Source: Gammaproteobacteria bacterium (lineage in GTDB: Bacteria; Pseudomonadota; Gammaproteobacteria; Steroidobacterales; Steroidobacteraceae). Taken from it: a stretch of 38,143 bases of DNA. The notes below the pieces were generated by a model. The model worked only from the letters and a program-made list of their open reading frames with translations, ran no database searches and was not told the origin of the DNA. A program made the position numbers and the translations under genes. The stretch lies in NCBI GenBank assembly GCA_028870705.1, contig JAGWPD010000104.1:1-38143 (forward strand), given 5' to 3'. Of this stretch, positions 16,752-25,228 are shown piece after piece (position 1 is the stretch's first letter; every line of letters begins with the position of its first letter).

Positions 16752-16967
16752 CTAGTTCGCGCCGGCGTCGTCCGCGCGCCGGCGTTGCTCGGCACCCAGC
16801 TGCTGCGCGGCTTCGACGTGCTGCTGCACCTGCCGCTCGGTCTGCTGTGCCTGTTTCGCCGCTTCGGCCTCGGACTGCGCCACGGTGGCGCCGGTGGCGG
16901 CCGTCCCGGCCAGGCCGCAGGCTGACAGTGACAGCGCGGCGATCAGGGTAAGGCCATTTCGGTACAT
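16752..16967 (-). CDS. Small lipoprotein with coiled-coil tail
   Basis: 71 residues from an ATG with AGGAGG directly upstream. The signal peptide ends in the lipobox LSAC (C17). The rest is Ala/Gln/Glu-rich with heptad-like spacing (EAEAAKQAQQTERQVQQ), probably one helix or coiled coil. I do not recognise a family; the size and composition resemble Lpp-like or entericidin-like envelope lipoproteins. A good sigma-70-type promoter and an operator array lie just upstream and are shared with the divergent outer-membrane protein gene. Together these suggest an envelope-stress or envelope-remodelling pair, which is inference. Confidence 0.72.
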   Translation of the reverse strand: MYRNGLTLIAALSLSACGLAGTAATGATVAQSEAEAAKQAQQTERQVQQHVEAAQQLGAEQRRRADDAGAN

Positions 16968-16988
16968 AACGCCTCCTGATAAAGCGTT

Positions 16989-17017
16989 CTTATATGCCGC
17001 AGGCTGAACCCCGGCAA
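16989..17017 (-). promoter_or_regulatory. Sigma-70-type promoter of the small lipoprotein
   Basis: On the minus strand, TTGCCG (17017-17012) and TATAAG (16994-16989) are separated by exactly 17 bases, matching the consensus at 4 of 6 and 5 of 6 positions. The predicted start point near 16982 leaves a short leader carrying the AGGAGG. Confidence 0.6.
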
Positions 17018-17051
17018 TGTACCGATGCTCAAACTGTGCACGGCGCACACA

Positions 17052-17090
17052 TGAACCACCGCTGAACCACGTAGTTCAGTCCGGGTTCAG
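17052..17090. promoter_or_regulatory. Four-unit GTTCA operator array with 11-base period
   Basis: TGAAC occurs at 17052 and 17063, and its complement GTTCA at 17074 and 17085, all exactly 11 bases apart. The right pair reads GTTCAG-5 bases-GTTCAG. The central part 17062-17079 is an 18-base palindrome with 16 matching positions. Tandem hexamers at an 11-base period are the usual layout of OmpR/PhoB-family response-regulator sites. Each divergent gene thus has its own forward-facing box pair. Isolated copies occur at 17004 and 17116. Confidence 0.55.
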
Positions 17091-17137
17091 CACCGGCGGC
17101 CCAGACTCGATTCCAGTTCAGCAACAGGAGTGCGGCA

Positions 17138-17710
17138 ATGAATCGGACGATGCCTCTATTGGTGACCTGCGCGCTGGCGGCCGGCCCGGCCGCAGCCAGC
17201 GATGATGGCTGGCGCGGCGACCCTGGGCGTGGCTATGGCCGTGACTATGACGTCGGCACATATGCCGGCCTGAGTTTCGGTCAGCTGCGCTACAACGAGG
17301 AAGGCCTCGATACGATCACGCCGGCGACCGGCATGTTCATCGTGGGGGCGTCAGTGAGCCCGAACCTCGCCATCGAAGGCCGTATCGGTGCCGGCCTGGG
17401 CAGCTCGGCCACCAATGGCTACGGCATCAACGTGAACTCGCTGTACGCCGGTTACCTGAAGGGATCGCTCCCGCTGTCACCCGGATTCTCGCTCTATGGC
17501 CTGGCCGGGGTCGCGGGCGTCGACTACAAGCGCGACTTCGGCCTAATCGATGCGCACGACACGGGATTCTCGTACGGACTCGGCATGAATTTCGACCTGG
17601 CCGGCAACACGCGCCTCAACGTCGAATGGGCGCGGCTCGCGAGCGGCGACAACCTGGGCTACGTCTACAACGTCGACCAGGCCGCGATCGGACTGGTGTG
17701 GAGATTCTAG
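17138..17710 (+). CDS. Outer-membrane beta-barrel protein (small, OmpA-barrel-like)
   Basis: 190 residues from an ATG with AGGAG 7 bases upstream. A signal peptide covers about 1-20 (ending PAAA). The mature part starts with a Gly/Arg/Asp-rich segment, then amphipathic strands: GTYAGLSFGQLRYNEE, MFIVGASVSPNLAIEGRIG, YLKGSLPLSPGFSLYGLAG and FSYGLGMNFDL. It ends in VWRF, a C-terminal phenylalanine outer-membrane signal. Size and strand count fit an eight-stranded porin-like or OmpX/OmpA-type barrel. A cargo or adhesion role cannot be told apart. It is divergent from the small lipoprotein and shares its operator array. After its stop, 17711-17867 holds a weak 6-base-pair hairpin at 17746-17761 and no clear promoter. 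Confidence 0.82.
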   Translation: MNRTMPLLVTCALAAGPAAASDDGWRGDPGRGYGRDYDVGTYAGLSFGQLRYNEEGLDTITPATGMFIVGASVSPNLAIEGRIGAGLGSSATNGYGINVNSLYAGYLKGSLPLSPGFSLYGLAGVAGVDYKRDFGLIDAHDTGFSYGLGMNFDLAGNTRLNVEWARLASGDNLGYVYNVDQAAIGLVWRF

Positions 17711-17867
17711 CAACCGACTACACCGACTGTTGTGGAAACGCAACCCCGGCGTCGGCGCCGGCATCGAATTGCGTTCATTTCGCCACAGGGTTAAGGTGGC
17801 CCGGCCTGCCCCCGGGGAGCCGTGAGTTCCCGCGTGGGTGCGTGCTACAAAGCCATAAGGGGACATC

Positions 17868-20405
17868 ATGCGTGGAACAGTCAACTCCTCACGTCCGGTA
17901 TTGACGGCGGCGATCGCCGGCATCCTTTCTATCGCAATCCACCCGACGGCCGCGCACAGCGCGCCCGCGGCCGACAATGCAGCGGCCGCCTCACCACTCG
18001 AAGAGATCGTCGTCACGGCGACGCGCCGCGAGGAATCGCTCAGCAAGGTCGCGGTCAGCGTCACCGCGATCACGCAGGAAGGCCTCGACCTGCGCGGCAT
18101 CAAGGACATCCAGGACATCGCGCGCTTCACGCCCAACGTCAATGTCGACAAGTCCGGTACCAACAACATCTCGATCCGCGGCATTTCCTCGAGCGGCGGC
18201 GCCGGCACCACCGGCATCTACATCGACGATACGCCGATCCAGATGCGTGCGCTGGCCTTCAATCCGGATGAGGCATTGCCCAAGTCATTCGACATCGACC
18301 GCGTAGAAGTGCTGCGCGGTCCGCAGGGTACGCTGTTCGGCGCGGGCTCGATGGGTGGTACCGTGCGCTACATCACTGCGCAGCCGAGTCTGCACAAGAC
18401 CAGCATCTACAGCCGCGATGAAATCTCGTTCACGCAGGGTGGTGATCCGAGCTACGAGGCTGGCGTCGCCGTCGGCGGGCCGATCGTTGAGGGCACCTTC
18501 GGCGCCCGCCTCACCGCCTGGTACCGCAAGGACGGCGGCTGGATCGATCGGATCAACCCGGACACGCTGGCGCTCGAGGATAAGCGCGCGAATCACGCCG
18601 AAACCACGCTGCTGCGGCTGGCGGCCGTCTGGGCACCCGGCGAGCGCTGGTCGCTGACGCCGAGCTTCTATTACCAGGATGGCAAGAAGAACGATGTCTC
18701 GAACTACTGGACGCTGTACTCGAATCCGTCCAGCCACCGCTTCGTGAGTGCCAATCCATCACAGCGTTACTCACCGGACAAACTGTGGTTGCCCTCGCTG
18801 AAGATCGAGGGCGACTTCGATCACGCGCACCTGATTGCAACGACATCGTATTATCACCGCGACAATCAGACGGGCTACGAAGGCACCCTGTACAACCTGG
18901 GTTTTTACCAGACGCTCACCTCTTCCGCGACGACCCCGTTTAATCTGCCGGTATCGGGTACGACTGGACTGCCGATCCTGTTCCTGGACGGCACGGGCAT
19001 TCACCTGAATGACCCGACCTACAATCCGGCTGGCATACCCGGCGCAAGCGGGTACCGTTCGCCGGCGACCGTGGACAACAGCCAGCGCAACTTCACACAG
19101 GAAATCCGGCTGCAGTCAAACGACCGTGACGCAAAAGTCACGTGGACAACGGGCCTTTTCTACAGTGTCAACAAGCAGGAATACCTCGAACAGATTCATG
19201 ACCCCAATCTCGGTCAGTTTCTGCAGGCCGTGTACGTCGGTAGTGGCAATTCGCTCGGGCCTGCCGCCACGCCCAATGACTACATTCTGGATTTCTTCGC
19301 TGGCACCGGCTACGACCCGATGTTCCCGACGGATTCCTACTTCCTGCACACGCACGCCAAGGACGAACAGTTCGCCTGGTTCGGGGAAGGCACCTACCTG
19401 CTGACCGACCGGTTGAAGTTGACGGTAGGTGCGCGCCTTTCACAAATGAAGTTTTCGTTCGATTCGCTCACCGGCGGCCCGCAGCTGTACGTTGCAACCA
19501 CGGCAGTGAACAGCAGCAAGAGCGAAAGCGCATTCACTCCCAAGCTCGGCCTGTCGTTCCAGGCCAATCCGAATGACATGTATTACTTCACGTACGCCAA
19601 GGGTTTCCGTCCAGGGGGCGGCAACAATCCGGTACCCTTCGCGGCTTGCTCAACGGACTTTCAGAATCTCGGCATCGCGGGCGCACCGCCGACCTTCGAT
19701 TCGGACTCGCTGAACAGTTACGAAATCGGGGCCAAGAACAATTTCAACAATCGGGTCAAGCTGGCGAGCAGCGCCTACTACATCAAATGGCACAACATTC
19801 AGCAGACGGTCGTGCCGCCAATTTGCCAGATCTCCTGGATACAGAACCTGGGCCAGGCGACGGCCAAGGGCATTGACCTGCAGGCGGACATGGCGCTAAC
19901 CGACAATTTCACGATGGAGTTGGCGGCGGGCTATACGGACGCGCGTTATACCGGCGACATAGTTTTCGGCAGCGCTCCGGTCGTGCTTAGCGGCGATGCG
20001 ATCGTTGGCCAGGGCGGCCAGCCCGGTGCGCCATTCACCGGCTCGGTGGGTCTGGAGTATCAATTCTCGGCCTTCGCTCACAAGTCGTTCATGCGTCTCG
20101 ATTACGAATACACCGGCTCGCCCAGGTGGGTTGGTGCTTCGCAGGACCCGAACACCGGGCAATATGACGCGGCCAACTATCCACTGCAGGCGACGAACTT
20201 CGTGACCTTGCGCGGTGGTGTGACTCTGGGCGAATGGCAGGTGGCGGCCTTCATCGACAACCTGACTGACTCGCACGCGGTCACCAACTACGATTGGACG
20301 ATCGATCCCGGTGCCCTTGGCAACGGCACTGCGACGGATCGTGTCCAGCGCAACTACACATTCCGCCCGCGGACATTTGGCCTGACGTTCACCTACCGCA
20401 AGTAG
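17868..20405 (+). CDS. TonB-dependent outer-membrane receptor
   Basis: 845 residues from an ATG with AAGGGG nearby. A signal peptide (about 1-32) is followed by the TonB-box region EEIVVTATRREESL. The plug follows with DIARFTPNVNV, ISIRGISSSGG, IYIDDTPIQ and DRVEVLRGPQGTLFGAGSMGGTVRY. A 22-strand-type barrel has FTPKLGLSFQANPNDMYYFTYAKGFRPGG and the closing RPRTFGLTFTYRK. No FecA-like signalling extension is seen. It would import a ligand too big or too rare for porins, using TonB energy. The next gene, 81 bases on and in the same direction, is the spermidine dehydrogenase-like enzyme, which suggests polyamine or polyamine-conjugate uptake; this is inference. Base composition is less GC-extreme than in the enzymes around it. 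Confidence 0.92.
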   Translation: MRGTVNSSRPVLTAAIAGILSIAIHPTAAHSAPAADNAAAASPLEEIVVTATRREESLSKVAVSVTAITQEGLDLRGIKDIQDIARFTPNVNVDKSGTNNISIRGISSSGGAGTTGIYIDDTPIQMRALAFNPDEALPKSFDIDRVEVLRGPQGTLFGAGSMGGTVRYITAQPSLHKTSIYSRDEISFTQGGDPSYEAGVAVGGPIVEGTFGARLTAWYRKDGGWIDRINPDTLALEDKRANHAETTLLRLAAVWAPGERWSLTPSFYYQDGKKNDVSNYWTLYSNPSSHRFVSANPSQRYSPDKLWLPSLKIEGDFDHAHLIATTSYYHRDNQTGYEGTLYNLGFYQTLTSSATTPFNLPVSGTTGLPILFLDGTGIHLNDPTYNPAGIPGASGYRSPATVDNSQRNFTQEIRLQSNDRDAKVTWTTGLFYSVNKQEYLEQIHDPNLGQFLQAVYVGSGNSLGPAATPNDYILDFFAGTGYDPMFPTDSYFLHTHAKDEQFAWFGEGTYLLTDRLKLTVGARLSQMKFSFDSLTGGPQLYVATTAVNSSKSESAFTPKLGLSFQANPNDMYYFTYAKGFRPGGGNNPVPFAACSTDFQNLGIAGAPPTFDSDSLNSYEIGAKNNFNNRVKLASSAYYIKWHNIQQTVVPPICQISWIQNLGQATAKGIDLQADMALTDNFTMELAAGYTDARYTGDIVFGSAPVVLSGDAIVGQGGQPGAPFTGSVGLEYQFSAFAHKSFMRLDYEYTGSPRWVGASQDPNTGQYDAANYPLQATNFVTLRGGVTLGEWQVAAFIDNLTDSHAVTNYDWTIDPGALGNGTATDRVQRNYTFRPRTFGLTFTYRK

Positions 20406-20417
20406 CGCTGGACCCCT

Positions 20418-20445
20418 CCAGGCCGCGCCGCTGGGCGTGGCCTGG
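20418..20445 (+). terminator. Hairpin between the TonB receptor and spermidine dehydrogenase genes
   Basis: A 12-base-pair stem (20418-20429 with 20434-20445, one G-T pair) closed by the 4-base loop GCTG starts 12 bases past the receptor stop. No T-run follows. It can act as a partial terminator that lowers expression of the downstream catabolic genes, or protect the receptor mRNA 3' end. Confidence 0.5.
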
Positions 20446-20486
20446 GGGCAGACCGGCCCGTCGCCGGCAATTCGGAGTAATCCTCA

Positions 20487-22445
20487 ATGGCGCGCACTCG
20501 CAGCGGCAGGCCGTCCGATCGGGAGTTGGGCATGGATCGCGCGATCTCGCGGCGCGATTTCGTGCAGGGCGCCGCCGTCGGCGGCGCAGGGCTGCTCGCC
20601 GCGGCCTGGCTGCCGGGGTGCGGCCCGCTCGCGCCGACGCGGCGGCTGGCCGCACAGGACCGGCCCGGCTACTACCCGCCGCGGCTGACAGGCCTGCGTG
20701 GCAGCCATCCGGGCTCGTTCGAGAGCGCGCACGCGTTGCGCGATGGGCAGAAATTGCCCGAGCCACACGGGCTCGACGAACAGTACGACCTGGTGGTGGT
20801 GGGCGCGGGCATCAGCGGCCTGGCGGCCGCGCACTTCTACCGCGACGCGCAGCCGCATGCCCGCATCCTGGTGCTCGACAACCACGACGATTTCGGCGGC
20901 CACGCCAAGCGCAACGAATTCGAGATCGACGGGCAGTTGCGGCTGCTCAACGGCGGCACGCTGATGATCGACAGCCCGCGTCCGTACAGCGCGGTGGCTG
21001 ATGGGGTGCTGCGCGCGATCGGTATCGACGCGGCGGCCCTCTCCGCACGGCTGTTGCCACAGGATCCGGACTTCTACGCTTTCGGCCAGTCGAAGCACAG
21101 TGGCGTGTTTTTCGATCGCGAGAGCTTCGGCGCCGATCACCTGGCGGTTGGCCTGCGCTCGAGGCCCTGGCAGGAATTCCTCGCGGCCGCACCGCTGTCG
21201 CCAGCCGCGAAACTTGACTACGAGCGCGTCGAGACGGGGCTGGTCGACTACCTGCCCGGCCTCGACTCGGCGCAGAAGCAGCAGCTGCTGACCAGGATCA
21301 GCTACCTCGCCTACCTGCGCGATCTCGCCAAAGTCGATCGCGCGGTGCTCAGGATCTATCAGGCGCGCACGCAGGGCGAGTGGTGCACCGGCATCGACGC
21401 GGTGGCGGCGATCGACGCGTGGGCCTACGGGCTGCCCGGCTTCAAGGGCCTGCAACTCGAGCACGGCAGCGTGCCGCAGTTGAGCTTCACGCCGAAGGGC
21501 TACTACGAGACCGGCGGTTCGGTGCGGCTGCATTTCCCGGACGGCAACGCGACCATCGCCCGTGGGCTGGTGCGCAAGCTCATTCCGGCCGCGGTGCCCG
21601 GCTCGGGCATCGAGGACCTGGTCACGGCCCGCGTCGACTATGCGCAGCTCGACCGCGCCGGCGAGCCGGTCCGCCTGCGCTTGAGCAGCATCGTCGTCGG
21701 CGTGCACCATGACGGACCGCCGCAATCCGCGCAATCGACGACCGTCACCTACATGCGTGGTGGCCGTGCACAGTCGGTGCGCGCCAGCCAATGCGTGCTG
21801 GCCTGCTACAACATGATGATCCCGTACCTGATGCCGGAATTGCCGGAACGGCAGAAGCAGGCGCTGCACGAACTGGTCAAGGGGCCGCTGGTCTATACCA
21901 GCGTCGGGCTGCGCAATGGGCGCGCCTTCGACAAACTGGGCGTCAAGTGGATCTACGCGCCAGGGAGCTATCACACGAGCACGCGCGTGAACCCGATCGT
22001 CAACATCGGCGACTACCGCAGTCCGCGCACGCCGGATGATCCTACGCTGGTGTGGATGACGCGCACGCCCTGCCAGGCCGGGCTGTCCGAGCACGACCAG
22101 AACCGAGCCGGCCGCGCCGAGCTGCTGGCGACTCCTTTCGAAGTATTCGAGCGCAACATCCGCGACCAGCTCGGCCGCATGCTCGGTGGCGGCGGGTTCG
22201 ATCCGGCGGCCGACATCAGCGCGATCACCGTGAACCGCTGGCCACACGGCTACGCGCCCGAGCGCAATATCCTGTGGGAGCCGATGGTGCCGCATGAGCA
22301 GTTGCCGCAGGTGATCGGCCGCGCGCGCTTCGGCCGCGTCGCGATCGCCAATTCGGATTGCGGGGGCGGCGCCTACACCGACGTCGCCATCGACATGGCC
22401 CACCGCGCCGTCGAGGAACTGCTCGGCGGCACCGCCGGGGTATGA
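20487..22445 (+). CDS. spdH: Spermidine dehydrogenase-like FAD oxidoreductase with Tat signal
   Basis: 652 residues from an ATG with GGAG 9 bases upstream. Residues 21-45 form a twin-arginine signal (SRRDF, hydrophobic Gly/Ala core) ending in LPGC at 42-45, a possible lipobox. The FAD site GAGISG at 106-111 is followed by LVLDNHDDFGGHAKRNEF and GGTLMIDSPRPYS, the run I recall from Pseudomonas SpdH. That enzyme cleaves spermidine to 1,3-diaminopropane and 4-aminobutyraldehyde in the periplasm. The C-terminal FAD segment ANSDCGGGAYTDVAIDMA is intact. Neighbouring puuB, puuA, puuD and pot genes support a polyamine substrate. Spermine or acylated polyamines remain possible. The puuB GTG follows one base after the stop. 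Confidence 0.82.
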   Translation: MARTRSGRPSDRELGMDRAISRRDFVQGAAVGGAGLLAAAWLPGCGPLAPTRRLAAQDRPGYYPPRLTGLRGSHPGSFESAHALRDGQKLPEPHGLDEQYDLVVVGAGISGLAAAHFYRDAQPHARILVLDNHDDFGGHAKRNEFEIDGQLRLLNGGTLMIDSPRPYSAVADGVLRAIGIDAAALSARLLPQDPDFYAFGQSKHSGVFFDRESFGADHLAVGLRSRPWQEFLAAAPLSPAAKLDYERVETGLVDYLPGLDSAQKQQLLTRISYLAYLRDLAKVDRAVLRIYQARTQGEWCTGIDAVAAIDAWAYGLPGFKGLQLEHGSVPQLSFTPKGYYETGGSVRLHFPDGNATIARGLVRKLIPAAVPGSGIEDLVTARVDYAQLDRAGEPVRLRLSSIVVGVHHDGPPQSAQSTTVTYMRGGRAQSVRASQCVLACYNMMIPYLMPELPERQKQALHELVKGPLVYTSVGLRNGRAFDKLGVKWIYAPGSYHTSTRVNPIVNIGDYRSPRTPDDPTLVWMTRTPCQAGLSEHDQNRAGRAELLATPFEVFERNIRDQLGRMLGGGGFDPAADISAITVNRWPHGYAPERNILWEPMVPHEQLPQVIGRARFGRVAIANSDCGGGAYTDVAIDMAHRAVEELLGGTAGV

Positions 22446-22446
22446 C

Positions 22447-23760
22447 GTGCGGCACCGGGCGCCCGCTGTCCTGCTGCCGAGCGCCGCACACGCGCCCTCG
22501 TACTATGCGGCGACGGTACGCGAGCAGGTCGAGCTGGCGCCGTTTGACGGTGCGAGCAGCTGCGATGTGTGCGTCATTGGCGGCGGTTACGCCGGCCTGT
22601 CGACCGCGCTGCACCTGGCGCGGCGTGGCATCGACGTGGTGCTGTTCGAGCAATCACGGCTGGGCTGGGGCGCTTCGGGCCGCAACGGCGGCCAGGTGCA
22701 TGTCGGCATGCGACGCGAACAGGAATGGCTCGAGGCGCAGGTCGGGCCGGAGGATGCGCGCCGCCTGTGGAGCTACGCGCTCGGCGCGCGCGCGCATCTC
22801 GACTGGCTGATCGATACCTACAGGATCGACTGCGACCTGCGGCTTGGCCACCTGCATGCCGACCACCGTGCGCGCTACAGCGCGGACACGCGCCGCCATG
22901 TCGAGCACATGCGCTCGGCGTACGGCTATGAACACATCCGCTACGTCGGGCGCGAAGAGGTCGAAAGCATGGTCGCGACGCGCGCTTACCATGGCGGCAG
23001 CTTCGATGCGCGTTCCGGGCACCTGCATGCGCTGAAGTTCGCGCTCGGCATCGCGCGTGCAGCGCTCGGCCATGGCGCGCGGCTGCACGAAGGCATCGAG
23101 GTGACCGGGCTCGCGGCGGCGTCCGGCGGCGGCTGGCAGGTGCGCACCGCGCGCGGCGAGCTCGCTGCCCGGCGCGTCGTGCTGGCCTGCAACGGCTACC
23201 TGCGCCACCTCGCGCCCGAGGTCGAGCGGCGGGTGATGCCGATCAACAATTTCATCGCGGTCACCGCGCCGCTGGGCGAGGCGGCGGCGCGGCGGCTGAT
23301 CAGCAATGGCGCGGCGGTCTCGGACTCGCGCTTCGTGGTCAACTACTTCCGCATCACGCCCGACCACCGCCTGCTGTTCGGCGGCGGCGAGAACTACAGC
23401 TACCGCTTTCCGCGCGACATCGCCGCCTTCGTGCGGCCGCATGTCCTCAAGGTCTTCCCGCAGCTCGCCGACGCGCGTTACGAATTCGCCTGGGGCGGGA
23501 CGCTCGGGATCACGCCCACGCGCATGCCCTGCGTGCGCGAGCTCGAGCCGGGGCTGGTGAACGCCAGCGGCTTCTCGGGCCTCGGCGTACTGCTGGCGCC
23601 CTACACCGGCAAGGCGGTGGCCGACGCGCTCTGCGGCGAACGAGCCGATTTCGAACTGCTGGGGCGCGTGCCGGTGCCGCCGTTTCCGGGCGGGCCGCTG
23701 CTGCGCTGGCCGACGCTGGTCGCGGCAATGCTCTATTACGCCCTCAGGGATCGCCTCTGA
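22447..23760 (+). CDS. puuB: Gamma-glutamylputrescine oxidoreductase (PuuB-type DAO)
   Basis: 437 residues from a GTG one base after the spdH stop. It is a D-amino-acid-oxidase-fold flavoenzyme: FAD loop VIGGGYAGLSTALHLARRG at 43-61, then GWGASGRNGGQ, the PuuB-type covalent or tight flavin segment. It continues with INNFIAVTAPL, FRITPDHRLLFGGGENYS, and the FAD-closing GFSGLGVLLAPYTGKAVAD. PuuB oxidises gamma-glutamylputrescine to gamma-glutamyl-gamma-aminobutyraldehyde, ammonia and H2O2 in the cytoplasm. The place between spdH and puuA is that of a puu operon. Length is normal for the family. Related DAO enzymes acting on other amines cannot be excluded from sequence alone. Confidence 0.86.
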   Translation: MRHRAPAVLLPSAAHAPSYYAATVREQVELAPFDGASSCDVCVIGGGYAGLSTALHLARRGIDVVLFEQSRLGWGASGRNGGQVHVGMRREQEWLEAQVGPEDARRLWSYALGARAHLDWLIDTYRIDCDLRLGHLHADHRARYSADTRRHVEHMRSAYGYEHIRYVGREEVESMVATRAYHGGSFDARSGHLHALKFALGIARAALGHGARLHEGIEVTGLAAASGGGWQVRTARGELAARRVVLACNGYLRHLAPEVERRVMPINNFIAVTAPLGEAAARRLISNGAAVSDSRFVVNYFRITPDHRLLFGGGENYSYRFPRDIAAFVRPHVLKVFPQLADARYEFAWGGTLGITPTRMPCVRELEPGLVNASGFSGLGVLLAPYTGKAVADALCGERADFELLGRVPVPPFPGGPLLRWPTLVAAMLYYALRDRL

Positions 23761-23785
23761 GGGCAGCAACTGAAGTGAGGTAATC

Positions 23786-25153
23786 ATGCATGAACGCAAA
23801 TCAGGTCAAACCGCATCGCTGAGTGAATGGCAGGCATTCCGGGCCGAAAATCCGGATATCCAGTTCATCGACGCATTCATCATTGACATCAACGGCAATA
23901 CCGCCGGCAAGCGCCTGCCGGCCGCCGATGCCGACAAGCTCTACGGGGACGGCGCGATGTTCTCGGCCTGCGCGCTCATTGCCGACTGCCGCGGCATGGG
24001 TCACAACGCCGGTGGCCTCGGCAAGTCGGACGGCGATCCGGACGGCATTGCACGACCCATGCCCGGATACCTGAGGCGCGTGCCGTGGACCTCGGTGCCC
24101 ACCGCGCAGGCGGTCTGCCACATGGTGACGCTGGCCGAGGGCGCGAACCTGTGGTTCGACCCGCGCATGATCCTCGCCGACGTCCTCGCGCAATGCCGCG
24201 CCGCCGGCATCCATCCGGTCGTGGCCTGCGAACTCGAGTTCTACCTGATCGATCCGCGCCGCGCCGCGGATGGGCGCATCAGCGTCGGCTCGCTCCCGGG
24301 CCGTAGCGCGCCGCGCCGCGCCGGCAATCTCTCGCTCGAGGTGGTCGAGGACCTGGGCGAGTTCCTCAAGCGCGTCGACGCCGCGGCGCTGGCCCAGCAG
24401 CTGCCGGTGTGCGGTTCGGTGGCCGAGTACGGCATCAGCCAGTTCGAGGTGAACCTGCGGCACGTCGCCGACCCGCTGCTCGCGGCCGATCAGGCGGTGC
24501 TGCTCAAGCGCCTGGTCAGGGGCGTGGCGCGCTCGCTCGGGATGGATGCCACGTTCATGGCCAAGCCGTTTGCATCGCAACCGGGCAGCGGCCTGCACGT
24601 GCACGTGAGCATCGTCGATGAGCGGGGGCGCAATCGTTTCGGCGCCAGCGGAGGAGATGCGCTGCTGCGCCATGGCGTGGCGGGCATGCAGGCCTTGATG
24701 TACGACTCGATGGCTTTTTATGCACCGAACTTCAATGCCCAGCGCCGCTACCTCGGAAAATTCGTGCCGACGACGCGCGACTGGGGCCACAACAATCGCA
24801 GCGTCGCGTTCCGGATTCCACCGGGTGACGGCGAAGCGACACGCATCGAGCATCGGGTCGCCGGGGCCGACGCCAGCCCGCACCTGACCATGGCGGCGAT
24901 CCTCGCCGCGCTTCTGCATGGCATCGGCAATCGCCTCGAGCCCGGCGCGCCGGTGGAGGGGCGGGCGGCTGAGGGGGGCGATCATGAATTCCCGGGCGAC
25001 CTGATGGTCGCATTGAACCGGCTGGAGCACTCGGAACTGCTGGCCAAATACCTGCCGCGGCGGTTCCTGGAGATCTATGGCGAGGTCAAGCGCGGCGAAT
25101 ACGGCGACCTGATCGAGGAGGTGTTCAGCCGGGAGCACGACTTCTATGCATGA
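23786..25153 (+). CDS. puuA: Glutamine synthetase-like gamma-glutamylpolyamine synthetase (first PuuA paralogue)
   Basis: 455 residues from an ATG with GAGG 5 bases upstream, 25 bases after puuB. The glutamine synthetase fold is complete: ACELEFYL (metal site), QFEVNLRH, FMAKPFASQPGSGLHVHVS, NNRSVAFRIP (ATP and glutamate contacts) and RIEHRVAGADASPHL. GlnA's adenylylation tyrosine region is absent, as in PuuA-type ligases. It joins glutamate to an amine with ATP; putrescine is the expected substrate given puuB and puuD. A second ligase (26155) follows puuD and differs clearly in the active-site loops, so the two may split substrates. A 239-base gap with its own promoter candidate separates this gene from puuD. 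Confidence 0.87.
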   Translation: MHERKSGQTASLSEWQAFRAENPDIQFIDAFIIDINGNTAGKRLPAADADKLYGDGAMFSACALIADCRGMGHNAGGLGKSDGDPDGIARPMPGYLRRVPWTSVPTAQAVCHMVTLAEGANLWFDPRMILADVLAQCRAAGIHPVVACELEFYLIDPRRAADGRISVGSLPGRSAPRRAGNLSLEVVEDLGEFLKRVDAAALAQQLPVCGSVAEYGISQFEVNLRHVADPLLAADQAVLLKRLVRGVARSLGMDATFMAKPFASQPGSGLHVHVSIVDERGRNRFGASGGDALLRHGVAGMQALMYDSMAFYAPNFNAQRRYLGKFVPTTRDWGHNNRSVAFRIPPGDGEATRIEHRVAGADASPHLTMAAILAALLHGIGNRLEPGAPVEGRAAEGGDHEFPGDLMVALNRLEHSELLAKYLPRRFLEIYGEVKRGEYGDLIEEVFSREHDFYA

Positions 25154-25209
25154 ACGGGCCCCGTCTGGCAAGCGGAATCGGCGCGCAGTCGCGCACCGTA
25201 TTGCACTGC

Positions 25210-25225
25210 ATTATTCAAAAATAAT
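25210..25225. promoter_or_regulatory. AT-rich inverted repeat upstream of puuD
   Basis: ATTATT and AATAAT with a 4-base spacer form a perfect inverted repeat just upstream of the candidate -35 of the puuD transcript. In such GC-rich DNA this looks like an operator, possibly for a PuuR-like repressor coded elsewhere. Confidence 0.4.
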
Positions 25226-25228
25226 CCA

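Noticed and set aside
17746-17761. CCGGCG/CGCCGG hairpin after the outer-membrane protein gene as a terminator
   Set aside because: The stem has only 6 base pairs, has no T-run, and such pairs are common in this GC-rich DNA.
20484-22403. 639-codon minus-strand frame opposite spdH
   Set aside because: It is a composition shadow of the plus-strand gene, rich in His, Arg and Ala with no motif.
25186-25214. Sigma-54-like sequence (GCGCAC followed by TTGCA) upstream of puuD
   Set aside because: The spacing between the two halves is one base short of the sigma-54 requirement and the leading TG is missing.
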